64,000 bases of DNA from Sphingobacteriaceae bacterium GW460-11-11-14-LB5 (lineage in GTDB: Bacteria > Bacteroidota > Bacteroidia > Sphingobacteriales > Sphingobacteriaceae). Location of the stretch: contig CP021237.1 in the NCBI GenBank assembly GCA_002151545.1, forward strand, positions 3,720,001-3,784,000, read 5' to 3'. Positions 28,174 to 36,551 of this stretch are shown in pieces. The notes under the pieces are model-generated. The model had not been told where the DNA came from. It made no database searches and saw only the letters and a program-made list of their open reading frames with translations. Position numbers and translations under genes: made by a program. Within the stretch, counting starts at the first letter, position 1. Every line of letters begins with the position of its first letter.

Positions 28174-29412
28174 ATGATTAAAAGCCTTTTAGTAGCCCTT
28201 ATACTGATGATGTTGGGTACTAATGCCATTGCTCAAAACACCTTCTCGATTAGTGGTTTGGTTAGGGATCAAAAAGATGGATTACCTGGCGCAAGTATCT
28301 ATTTAAGTGGCTATAAGATTGCAACAGTGGCCGATAACGACGGGCGGTTTAAACTATCCAATCTGAAACCTGGAAGTTACGATCTGCTGGTTCAGCTGGT
28401 TGGTTATCTCCCCTACTCTAAAAGCGTAATTATTTCCGATAAATCAGTGCAGGTAGAACTGGTTTTGAAAGAAAATGTTGCGCAGCTGGAAGAAGTTGTA
28501 ATCAGGGCCGATCCTAACCGTCAGAAATATATTAATCAGTTTAAAGATTTTTTTATCGGGAAAACCCCAAATGCCTTACAGTGCAAAATATTAAATCCGC
28601 AGGTGTTAAATGTAGATTTCGATATTACTAAAAGTACCCTAACGGTTTCTACCACCGAGTTTTTGATTGTAGAGAATAAAGCTTTAGGCTATCGGCTAAA
28701 ATACATGCTCGATCGTTTCGAATATAATTCCAGAACGCACATTATTTACTATTCTGGGCATCCCTTTTTTGAAGAGTTAAAAGCATCGGCAGCCAAAAAG
28801 AAAAAGTATATCGCCGCCAGGGAGGTGGCCTATTATGGTTCGTCGCAACATTTCTTCCGCTCGCTGTATGCCAACAAAACACAGGAAGAGGGATTTATCA
28901 TTAATAAAATGGTTAAGGTGCCCAACCCTAACCGCTATCCGGAATATTTAATTAATGCCAATTTAGAAAAGATTAAGGCCGTACCTGAGAAAACGGGCAT
29001 CAGGCAAAATAAAGGTAAAATAGATACTGCATTGCTTGCCTTCTGGACCAAACAAAAAGAAATGCCCCGAACCATTGATAAATTTTCGAGAGCGGAGGTA
29101 CTTACCGATACCCTGGTGCACTACTTTAACCCGAATTTAAAATACCTGAGTTATACTGATGCGTTACTGATCCAGTACACCAAAGAAAAGGAATCTCTGG
29201 CTTATTCTAACACCGGATTTTGGATCTTCAGACCCCTAGATGTACCTGAAAATGAAATTTCTGTTGCCAACCTCACTGGTGAAGGTGTTCGTTTCTATGA
29301 AAATGGTGGCATTTACGATTCCCGATCGCTCCTATACGAAGGTTTCTGGGCTTACGAAAAAGTGGCCGATATGGTCCCGATGGATTATGTACCACTACCG
29401 AAGAGCAAGTAA
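28174..29412 (+). CDS. Secreted protein with carboxypeptidase-like regulatory domain, paralog 2
   Basis: A 412-residue paralog of the protein at 24772. The signal peptide ends NAIAQ; the regulatory domain is FSISGLVRDQKDGLPGASIYLSGYKIATVADNDGRFKL. The rest shares the same unnamed domain: FKDFFIGKTPNALQCKILNP, EFLIVENKALGYRLKY, FYENGGIYDSRSLLYEGFWAYEKVADMVPMDYVP. Shared blocks run the whole length, so a complete gene was duplicated. The start ATG gives a compact signal peptide. The role is unknown; both copies look intact. Confidence 0.8.
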   Translation: MIKSLLVALILMMLGTNAIAQNTFSISGLVRDQKDGLPGASIYLSGYKIATVADNDGRFKLSNLKPGSYDLLVQLVGYLPYSKSVIISDKSVQVELVLKENVAQLEEVVIRADPNRQKYINQFKDFFIGKTPNALQCKILNPQVLNVDFDITKSTLTVSTTEFLIVENKALGYRLKYMLDRFEYNSRTHIIYYSGHPFFEELKASAAKKKKYIAAREVAYYGSSQHFFRSLYANKTQEEGFIINKMVKVPNPNRYPEYLINANLEKIKAVPEKTGIRQNKGKIDTALLAFWTKQKEMPRTIDKFSRAEVLTDTLVHYFNPNLKYLSYTDALLIQYTKEKESLAYSNTGFWIFRPLDVPENEISVANLTGEGVRFYENGGIYDSRSLLYEGFWAYEKVADMVPMDYVPLPKSK

Positions 29413-29493
29413 TGGAAAATGTGAGGTGGATGATAGATGAGGCGAATTGATCTAAAAAAAAATGTTGAAAAGTAGCCTTTTTTAGAAAGCCAA

Positions 29494-29514
29494 ATTACTA
29501 AAAATATTAGTAAT
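29494..29514. promoter_or_regulatory. Palindrome upstream of the radical SAM gene
   Basis: Perfect 7-bp arms ATTACTA (29494-29500) and TAGTAAT (29508-29514) around a 7-bp AT spacer, ending 8 bp before the ATG. It is a candidate operator; the regulator is unknown. Confidence 0.45.
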
Positions 29515-29522
29515 TTTAATCT

Positions 29523-30590
29523 ATGATTGGCGAAGAAGAAAAACAATATTTTAAAGGACGGGGCGCTCAGGTTAATCCACATAACAAATTTTTAAAGGAC
29601 GTTTATGTAAAGGAACATGATGAAGGCATAGACGATTGGGAGGAAAGCGATCGTAAAACCTCCTTTATTTTTGAAAATTCGAAAACCATTGTGAACAAAG
29701 TTGATAGCCCTGATGTAGGCATGGCTTATTCTTTAAACCCCTATCAAGGTTGCGAACATGGCTGTACCTATTGTTATGCCCGCAATTCACACCAATATTG
29801 GGGTTATAGCGCAGGGATAGAATTTGAGCGGAAAATAATTGTTAAAAAAGAAGCACCGGCGCTATTTAAAAAGTTTTTAGAAAAAAAAGGATGGGATGCC
29901 ACCACCATTTCCCTTTCCGGCAATACCGACTGCTACCAACCTGCCGAAAGAAAGTTTAAACTTACCAGACAGCTGCTTGAAATTGCATTGGCCTACAAAC
30001 AGCCTATTGGTATGATTACCAAAAATTCGCTTATTCTTCGCGACCGGGATATTCTGCAAGAAATGGCTAAGCTAAATCTCTGTATGGTTTATGTCTCCAT
30101 CAATAGCTTAAACGAAGATTTGCGACAGGTAATGGAACCCCGCACCACAACAGCTAAACAACGCCTAAAGGTGGTAGAAGAACTGAGTAAAGACGGAATC
30201 CCTATGGGTGTAATGGTTGCCCCGCTTGTGCCCGGTTTAAGCGACCATGAAATTCCTAAAATTTTAAAAGCCGTAGCCAATGCCGGCGCCATTAAAGCCG
30301 GTTACACCGTGGTGAGGCTCAATGGAGCCATTGGACAGATATTTGAAGATTGGTTGCAGAAAAATTTTCCAGACCGTTTTGATAAGGTTTGGCACATGAT
30401 TCAAAGTTGCCATGGAGGCAATGTAAATGATAGCAGATTCGGAGATAGGATGCGTGGTGATGGAAATATTTCTCAAATGATCAGGGATAATTTCAGACTG
30501 CATTGCCGCTTAAATGGTTTAAACGTAAAGGATATTATTTTAGACCACACTTTGTTCAAAATCCCGAGCAACCAGGTGAGTTTGTTTTAA
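29523..30590 (+). CDS. PA0069-family radical SAM protein
   Basis: A 355-residue radical SAM enzyme of the group related to spore photoproduct lyase (PA0069/Rv2578c type). The [4Fe-4S] motif is CEHGCTYC (C77, C81, C84), with spacing C-x3-C-x2-C. Before it comes the family segment SLNPYQG, and after it NTDCYQPAERKFKLTR, TKNSLILRD and PLVPGLSD. The reaction is not established for this family and should not be read as photoproduct repair. A perfect palindrome sits in front of the start codon. It is likely monocistronic. Confidence 0.88.
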   Translation: MIGEEEKQYFKGRGAQVNPHNKFLKDVYVKEHDEGIDDWEESDRKTSFIFENSKTIVNKVDSPDVGMAYSLNPYQGCEHGCTYCYARNSHQYWGYSAGIEFERKIIVKKEAPALFKKFLEKKGWDATTISLSGNTDCYQPAERKFKLTRQLLEIALAYKQPIGMITKNSLILRDRDILQEMAKLNLCMVYVSINSLNEDLRQVMEPRTTTAKQRLKVVEELSKDGIPMGVMVAPLVPGLSDHEIPKILKAVANAGAIKAGYTVVRLNGAIGQIFEDWLQKNFPDRFDKVWHMIQSCHGGNVNDSRFGDRMRGDGNISQMIRDNFRLHCRLNGLNVKDIILDHTLFKIPSNQVSLF

Positions 30591-30787
30591 AGTTTTTAAG
30601 TGCGCTGGCCCCGATTGAGAATACTACCGTGTTGACACATCTTTTTTAAGAATAGTTTAAGCACCATGCCAGGTCCTTAAAAGAAGTACAGGCTATACCG
30701 AAGAACTGGCTGTTGGTCCCGATTTGCAATCGGGAGCTGTGAGAGCTGGATTTGTAATCCACTATTATAAAACTTAGTTTTAACGTT
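30591..30787. other. Intergenic region with a dispersed hairpin
   Basis: TCCCGATT and AATCGGGA (30717-30735) form a hairpin seen in similar form at ~27550 and ~27910. Bases 30636-30659 match 44783-44806 in inverse orientation. No gene is seen. Confidence 0.5.
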
Positions 30788-31660
30788 ATGAATATTGCAT
30801 TAGTAACCTATCTGGATAAAGGCGCTTATGATAGCACCACAGTTGAAAGCGAGGATGATAAACTCTTACATTTCCTGAAAGAAAAGGGATTGGACATTGA
30901 AAAAGTAATCTGGAATGATCCGAATATTAACTGGGAAGATTATTCGCTTGCCATTTTAAAATCGCCATGGGATTATTTTGACCTGATTGAAGAATTTTAC
31001 AGCTGGCTTAATCAACTGGAAGCAAAAAAAGTAAAATTGCTTAACCCTGTTGAGACAGTAAGGTGGAATGCAAATAAACTATATCTGCAGGAAATCGAAG
31101 CCGCAGGCTTAATGATTACACCCAGTTTTTTTATTCAAAATCAAAAAAGTGTAAGTCTTGAGGATTTCTTTGAAAAATTTAATACCGATAAGTTAATTGT
31201 AAAACCTTGTGTGAGTGGCGGGGCAAAAAACACATTCAAGGTAACTGTTGATGATGTGAAAGAGGTGAATCAAAAGTTAAATCAGCTTATTCAACATGAA
31301 GATTTTATCGTTCAGCCATTTCTACCTGAGATTCTGGAAAGCGGTGAATGGTCTTTCATTTTTTTTAATGGCGGGTATAGTCATTCCTTAATCAAACAGG
31401 CAAAACCTGGTGATTTTAGGGTACAACCTGCCCATGGCGGATCTGTTCATCCGCAAAAACCGAATGAAGAGCTGGTGGCTACTGCACAACAATATGTAAC
31501 CTTATTTGCTAAAGATTGCCTTTATGCACGGGTTGACGGTACTTTTGTTAATGGCGAATTTTTACTGATGGAATTGGAGCTCATCGAACCTTTTTTATTC
31601 CTGAATACCGATCCTCAAAATTATGACAGGTATTATCAAGCGCTAAAGGAGTTGGTGTAA
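30788..31660 (+). CDS. ATP-grasp domain protein (glutathione synthetase-like fold)
   Basis: A 290-residue stand-alone ATP-grasp enzyme, which would form an amide or thioester bond through an acyl-phosphate. The N-terminal Rossmann-like part carries SLAILKSPWDYF. The ATP-grasp domain includes the LIVKPCVSGGAKNTF phosphate-binding region (about 137-151), FIVQPFLPEI and the metal-binding ARVDGTF...LLMELELIEPFLFL near the end. I cannot tell whether it makes a peptide, modifies a protein tail or ligates a metabolite; no candidate substrate gene is adjacent. Confidence 0.82.
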   Translation: MNIALVTYLDKGAYDSTTVESEDDKLLHFLKEKGLDIEKVIWNDPNINWEDYSLAILKSPWDYFDLIEEFYSWLNQLEAKKVKLLNPVETVRWNANKLYLQEIEAAGLMITPSFFIQNQKSVSLEDFFEKFNTDKLIVKPCVSGGAKNTFKVTVDDVKEVNQKLNQLIQHEDFIVQPFLPEILESGEWSFIFFNGGYSHSLIKQAKPGDFRVQPAHGGSVHPQKPNEELVATAQQYVTLFAKDCLYARVDGTFVNGEFLLMELELIEPFLFLNTDPQNYDRYYQALKELV

Positions 31661-31682
31661 AAAAGAGCATTCCCATAAGAAA

Positions 31683-31775
31683 GTCGTCATCTCGACTGAA
31701 ACGTAGTCCCGAATGTCTGGAAGAGAGATCTATTATAGATTTCTCGGCTGCGTTGCACTCCGCTCGAAATGACGA
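31683..31775. repeat. Dispersed GTCATCTCGA inverted-repeat element, copy B
   Basis: It starts GTCGTCATCTCGACTGAAACG and ends GCTCGAAATGACGA, with GAGATCTATTATAGATTTCTC inside. It lies between convergent genes and could terminate both. Confidence 0.7.
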
Positions 31776-31781
31776 AATAAT

Positions 31782-32294
31782 TTATTTAGCTGCAAAATCC
31801 TGAACCCAGTAATTATCTGTTTTAGCTGCTCCCATTTCTTTAAAGGCGGCATTCATGATATTTTTGCAGTGATCTTCACTTTTAATCCAGTCGTTAAAAA
31901 CCTGCACTTCGGTGGTTTGGCCAACAGCAATATTTTCACCGACTGTTGTCCAGTTGTACCCTGTTGCTTTAACCCGGGCGCCTACATTATCACCATTGGC
32001 AGAGCTATGGGTTAAGCTTTTTATCGATGCGATATACTTACTGTGGCCAATAGCTGCAGCGCCTAAATTTATGTTCCAGGTGAGTGCAGCAACCGGAGGC
32101 ATAACAGTTGTTCCACAATTACAACCAGCTAAACGGGTATCGTTTACTAATTTTAGCAAGGCTTCGTTATTAATATTAGTTGTTGTAGAAAGTACAGGCG
32201 GGTCATTTGTTCCGGCCGAATCATCAGCTCCTTTTTTACAGGATAATGCGCAACATAGCGCTAAACACACTAAGGGAAAGGCAATTAATTTCAT
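31782..32294 (-). CDS. CAP-domain (SCP/PR1-type) lipoprotein
   Basis: A 170-residue lipoprotein with the cysteine at position 19 after ALS. The CAP domain spans about 43-168: ALLKLVNDTRLAGC, LTWNINLGAAAIGHSKYIAS, LTHSS, VGENIAVG and VFNDWIKSEDHCKNIMNAAFKEMGAA. The two His of the CAP cavity (GHS and DHC) are present. Bacterial CAP proteins are extracytoplasmic and mostly of unknown function. A Cys pair in AGCNCG could add a disulfide. It is convergent with the ATP-grasp gene. Confidence 0.87.
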   Translation of the reverse strand: MKLIAFPLVCLALCCALSCKKGADDSAGTNDPPVLSTTTNINNEALLKLVNDTRLAGCNCGTTVMPPVAALTWNINLGAAAIGHSKYIASIKSLTHSSANGDNVGARVKATGYNWTTVGENIAVGQTTEVQVFNDWIKSEDHCKNIMNAAFKEMGAAKTDNYWVQDFAAK

Positions 32295-32402
32295 TAATCA
32301 GGATAGTTTAAGGAAAGATACAAGGATTTTCTTTAAAAAAAAATAATTTATACCCTCTTTTTCACACTCCAGAAGCAAGAAATAGCAGGATAAACCTAAA
32401 AC

Positions 32403-32431
32403 AAAAAACTCCCGATTTTCATCGGGAGTTT
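32403..32431 (-). terminator. clpC terminator
   Basis: AACTCCCGAT and ATCGGGAGTT form a 10-bp stem with a TTTC loop. The upstream A run gives a U tract for leftward transcripts. Confidence 0.85.
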
Positions 32432-32437
32432 CCTATT

Positions 32438-34990
32438 TTATTTACTGGAAGAATCTTCTTCTTGTTTTGGCTCTTCTTTTTTCTTTTCACCTTTTTTATG
32501 GTTGATCGAAATCAGCTCGCTCGTTTTATCATAATCAATTTCTAAAACATCACCTTCAGCCAGTTCGCCTTTAAGAATTTCTTCTGCAATTGGATCCTCT
32601 AAATATTTCTGGATGGCCCTTTTTAACGGACGAGCACCAAAATTACTGTCAAAACCTTTCTCAGCAATGTATTCTTTAGCATTCTCGGTTAATGCAATTT
32701 CATAACCAAGGGTATGAACGCGACCGAATAAAGCTTTTAATTCGATATCGATAATTCTGAAGATTTCATCTTTACCTAAGCTATTAAATACCACTACATC
32801 ATCAACACGGTTTAAGAACTCAGGAGCAAAAGCACGTTTTAATGCACTTTCTATTACACCACGACTGTGAGAATCGGCCTGGTTTGTTTTCGCTGCTGTA
32901 GAGAAACCAACGCCTTGTCCAAAATCTTTAAGTTGACGGGCACCAATATTCGAAGTCATGATGATGATTGTATTTCTAAAATCAACTTTACGACCCAAAC
33001 TATCGGTTAACTGTCCTTCATCCAAAACCTGCAATAAGATATTGAATACATCAGGATGTGCTTTTTCAATCTCATCCAATAAGATTACAGCATAAGGTTT
33101 TCTTCTAACTTTTTCAGTTAATTGTCCACCTTCTTCGTAACCTACGTATCCCGGAGGCGCTCCCACTAAACGTGAAACCGCAAATTTCTCCATATACTCA
33201 CTCATATCGATCTGAATCAGTGAATCATCACTATCGAACATGAAACGAGCGAGTTCTTTTGCCAGTTCTGTTTTACCTACGCCTGTTGGACCTAAGAAAA
33301 TAAATGAACCAATTGGCTTTTTAGGATCTTTTAATCCAGCTCTTGTACGTTGGATAGCTTTGGTTAACTTTTTAATCGCATCATCCTGACCAATAATTTT
33401 CTCGGCCACTTTATCGTACATGTTCAACAGTTTGGCACTGTCTGTTTGTCCAACACGTTGTACCGGAATACCTGTCATCATCGAAACCACTTCGGCTACA
33501 TTATCTTCTGATACTTCGTAACGTTTAGTTTTGGTTTCAGCTTCCCACTCCGCTTTAGCCTTATCTAATTCTTCAATTAAATTTTTCTCTGTATCGCGTA
33601 GTTTTGCCGCTTCTTCATATTTCTGGCTACGTACAACTTTGTTTTTCTCTAATTTGATATCTTCAATTTTAGCTTCGATATCAATAATATTCTGCGGAAC
33701 GTGAATGTTGGTTAAGTGAACACGCGAACCTGCTTCATCTAAAGCATCAATAGCTTTGTCTGGTAAGAAACGATCAGAAATATAACGCGATGTTAAGGTA
33801 ACGCAAGCTAAAATCGCTTCATCAGTATAAGTTACACCATGGTGTTCTTCGTACTTATCTTTAATACGGGTTAAAATCTCTACCGTTTCATCCGGCGTAG
33901 CAGGTTCTACCATCACTTTTTGGAAACGACGGTCTAAAGCACCATCTTTTTCAATGTACTGACGGTACTCATCTAAAGTTGTGGCACCAATACATTGAAT
34001 TTCGCCCCTCGCCAAAGCAGGTTTGAACATATTGGATGCATCTAATGAACCTGATGCACCACCGGCACCAACAATGGTGTGGATCTCATCAATAAATAAA
34101 ATTACATCAGTAGATTTTTCAAGCTCGTTCATCACGGCTTTCATACGTTCTTCGAACTGGCCACGGTATTTTGTACCGGCCACTAACGACGCCAAATCTA
34201 ATGTCACTACACGCTTGCCAAAAAGCACACGCGAAACTTTACGTTGTACAATGCGTAAGGCCAAACCTTCTGCAATTGCCGACTTACCTACACCTGGCTC
34301 TCCAATTAAAATTGGATTGTTCTTTTTTCTACGTGATAAAATCTGCGATACACGTTCAATTTCTTTCTCGCGTCCTACGATTGGGTCTAAGCGACCTTCT
34401 TCTGCAGCTTTTGTTAAATCACGACCGAAATTATCCAAAACAGGGGTTTTAGATTTTATATCTGAAACCTTTTTAGGCGTACTAAAGCTTTCCTCTTCGC
34501 GATAATCATCATCACCTCCTGTGGAAGCACTATTTGAGATATCATCTCTGAAACCATTTTTATTCACTTCAACCTCCTGTTTAAAAACATCGTAAGTAAC
34601 GCCATACTGTAATAAGATTTGTGAGGCGATGTTATCATCATCTCTCAAAACCGATAACAACAAATGTTCGGTGCCAATTAAATCGCTTTTAAATATTTTG
34701 GCCTCTAAGTAAGTGATTTTTAAAACTTTTTCTGCCTGTTTTGTTAATGGAATATTGCCTAAGTTTACTGTAACACTCGAAGTACCGCGAACGGCATCTT
34801 CAATTGAGCGGCGCAATTTACCGGTATCAACTCCTAACGATCGTAAAATTTTTATAGCCATGCCATCGCCTTCGCGGATGAGGCCCAATAATAAATGCTC
34901 GGTTCCAATGTAATCGTGCCCTAAGCGGAGCGCTTCCTCCCTACTAAAAGAGATTACATCTTTAACCTGTGGTGAAAATTTTGCTTCCAT
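32438..34990 (-). CDS. clpC: ATP-dependent Clp protease ATPase ClpC
   Basis: A Hsp100 unfoldase that feeds substrates to ClpP. Two Clp_N repeats occupy residues 1-145. AAA+ domain 1 has Walker A GEPGVGKS (230-237) and Walker B VILFIDEIHT. A UVR-type coiled segment (SQKYEEAAKLRDTEKNLIEEL) follows, as in ClpC rather than ClpA. AAA+ domain 2 has GPTGVGKTE and ends with the D2-small domain. The ClpP-docking loop is GVGFST. It has 850 residues with an acidic, Lys-rich tail. No mcsA/mcsB/ctsR genes are next to it, unlike in Firmicutes. Confidence 0.96.
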   Translation of the reverse strand: MEAKFSPQVKDVISFSREEALRLGHDYIGTEHLLLGLIREGDGMAIKILRSLGVDTGKLRRSIEDAVRGTSSVTVNLGNIPLTKQAEKVLKITYLEAKIFKSDLIGTEHLLLSVLRDDDNIASQILLQYGVTYDVFKQEVEVNKNGFRDDISNSASTGGDDDYREEESFSTPKKVSDIKSKTPVLDNFGRDLTKAAEEGRLDPIVGREKEIERVSQILSRRKKNNPILIGEPGVGKSAIAEGLALRIVQRKVSRVLFGKRVVTLDLASLVAGTKYRGQFEERMKAVMNELEKSTDVILFIDEIHTIVGAGGASGSLDASNMFKPALARGEIQCIGATTLDEYRQYIEKDGALDRRFQKVMVEPATPDETVEILTRIKDKYEEHHGVTYTDEAILACVTLTSRYISDRFLPDKAIDALDEAGSRVHLTNIHVPQNIIDIEAKIEDIKLEKNKVVRSQKYEEAAKLRDTEKNLIEELDKAKAEWEAETKTKRYEVSEDNVAEVVSMMTGIPVQRVGQTDSAKLLNMYDKVAEKIIGQDDAIKKLTKAIQRTRAGLKDPKKPIGSFIFLGPTGVGKTELAKELARFMFDSDDSLIQIDMSEYMEKFAVSRLVGAPPGYVGYEEGGQLTEKVRRKPYAVILLDEIEKAHPDVFNILLQVLDEGQLTDSLGRKVDFRNTIIIMTSNIGARQLKDFGQGVGFSTAAKTNQADSHSRGVIESALKRAFAPEFLNRVDDVVVFNSLGKDEIFRIIDIELKALFGRVHTLGYEIALTENAKEYIAEKGFDSNFGARPLKRAIQKYLEDPIAEEILKGELAEGDVLEIDYDKTSELISINHKKGEKKKEEPKQEEDSSSK

Positions 34991-35538
34991 AATACCTTTC
35001 TTAACAGCTACGTCCCTAAACTATAAAATAACTTTATAAAAACGAACGTACTGTTTTCTTTATTTTATCAACAATTGCGCCATATGGGTGGATAAAGAGG
35101 CTTTTGAATGCCTGAGAACCCAAAATTCAATGTAAGATTATCGTTTAGATAAATATTATTTTATTTATATCTATCTACGTAATAAGTGTTATATAGGTTT
35201 TAAAGGGACATTTGCCAAAAACATCCGGTTACAGATATTTTATTGTCGGTTTATTGTAAGTATTTTTTCGCCATCAAAAACTGACAATTTGTATCTTTTT
35301 ACTTAGGCAATTTACAAGTTTTGACAGAAAAATAAAAAGAACGTGACATCATTTAACAATTTCATTAGATAAAAATCAACAAACTAACTCAATTAGCCAT
35401 ACCTATTATAACGTTAATACGAAGTTAACTGTAATTAGGTTGTTTTTGTTTTTGAAGTCAGTAGTTTATTGTAATTCATTTATCATAAATAATAAGCTAT
35501 CCTTCATTCAGAAATCAACATCAATTGCCTTAACCATT
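34991..35538. other. Long AT-rich region upstream of clpC
   Basis: 548 bp with no gene and no TAnnTTTG box at a useful distance. A heat-shock or alternative sigma promoter may be here but I cannot identify it. Confidence 0.4.
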
Positions 35539-36036
35539 TTAACCATATAGTGCTTCGGTAAGCTGCTCTTTATGGTTTGAAGATAACTTCTGCAAAAACT
35601 GCAACGGAACATCGGTAACACCAAGTTTATCGCATTGTGAAACGACCTCATTCAAATCGAAATGGCCTGATAGCGATTGATAAAGCTCTCCTTCCGCCTG
35701 CTCAAATCCCATACTCCAATCTGTAAAACAGCGCCGCTCATATTTACCTATTTGCAGCAAAACAACTGATTCGTGACGTTCGTCATTTACGATTTTGTTA
35801 AAAAGCCTGCGGATAATGCGTTCATCTCCTTCAAGCAATTGCATAAACCTACCTTTACTCTTTGTGATTTGCAGACCTCTTACATATAATAATATCCCGG
35901 TAATATTATTCCGGTTATTAAATTCTCTACACTGATTAAGCAAGGCTCTAAGTTCTCCATTATTAAACAAGCTGCTCGCAATGCTTGTATAAATTAAATA
36001 AAAAACGGGGGTTAAAAGTTCATTTTCTAATTCCAT
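35539..36036 (-). CDS. BLUF-domain blue-light sensor
   Basis: A 165-residue short BLUF protein that binds FAD and senses blue light. Conserved residues are the photoactive Tyr16 in LIYTS, Asn44 in NNITGILLY, Gln66 in FMQLLEG, and Trp107/Met109 in DWSMGF. Between the GILLY strand and FMQLLEG the loop is longer than usual (VRGLQITKSKGR). Beyond the core there is a ~50-residue helical tail and no output domain, so signalling must go through a partner. No obvious partner (EAL, cyclase or regulator) is adjacent. Confidence 0.9.
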   Translation of the reverse strand: MELENELLTPVFYLIYTSIASSLFNNGELRALLNQCREFNNRNNITGILLYVRGLQITKSKGRFMQLLEGDERIIRRLFNKIVNDERHESVVLLQIGKYERRCFTDWSMGFEQAEGELYQSLSGHFDLNEVVSQCDKLGVTDVPLQFLQKLSSNHKEQLTEALYG

Positions 36037-36268
36037 AGGGTAATTAACGCTAAATTTTCTGTTTTTTCATAAAACGCGCTTATTATCTGATTATTCTCAT
36101 AAAAAACAAACGAAACCCAACCACAACTGCTAAAATTCGATTAAAAAGCACCAACAAATCTATCATTTATCTGCATTCATGAGTAATCCAAAAGAATGAT
36201 AAGCATATTTCATCCACATCAAAAAATTCATTTCTTCCTTTTTTTAATCTGCAATTAAGCCGGCAGAG

Positions 36269-36280
36269 GCAAACGTTTGC
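36269..36280. promoter_or_regulatory. LacI-family-type operator 1
   Basis: Perfect palindrome GCAAACGTTTGC, the form bound by LacI/CcpA-family regulators. It lies ~280 bp upstream of the susC start. Confidence 0.65.
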
Positions 36281-36375
36281 GTTTAATAATATCAGAAGTA
36301 CCAAGCCGCATAGGCTTTATCCCACCCAAAAAAGGCTTAAATAACAATCCATCCCGCTTTACCAGGATATTTCAA

Positions 36376-36387
36376 GCAAACGTTTGC
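36376..36387. promoter_or_regulatory. LacI-family-type operator 2
   Basis: A second, identical GCAAACGTTTGC, with centres 107 bp from the first and 165 bp before the susC ATG. Confidence 0.65.
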
Positions 36388-36551
36388 GCTGCATTCGCGA
36401 TTTGATATTGCCTTTTATGGTTATAGTTTAGTAATAATCATTTTACAAAAAGTATATTATTAATGAACCTGAGAATAACTTTTAGCCCGCCGTAATCTGA
36501 TTAATGCTCCTCAACAGAAAAACAATATAACAACAATCTAACCTAAAAAAC

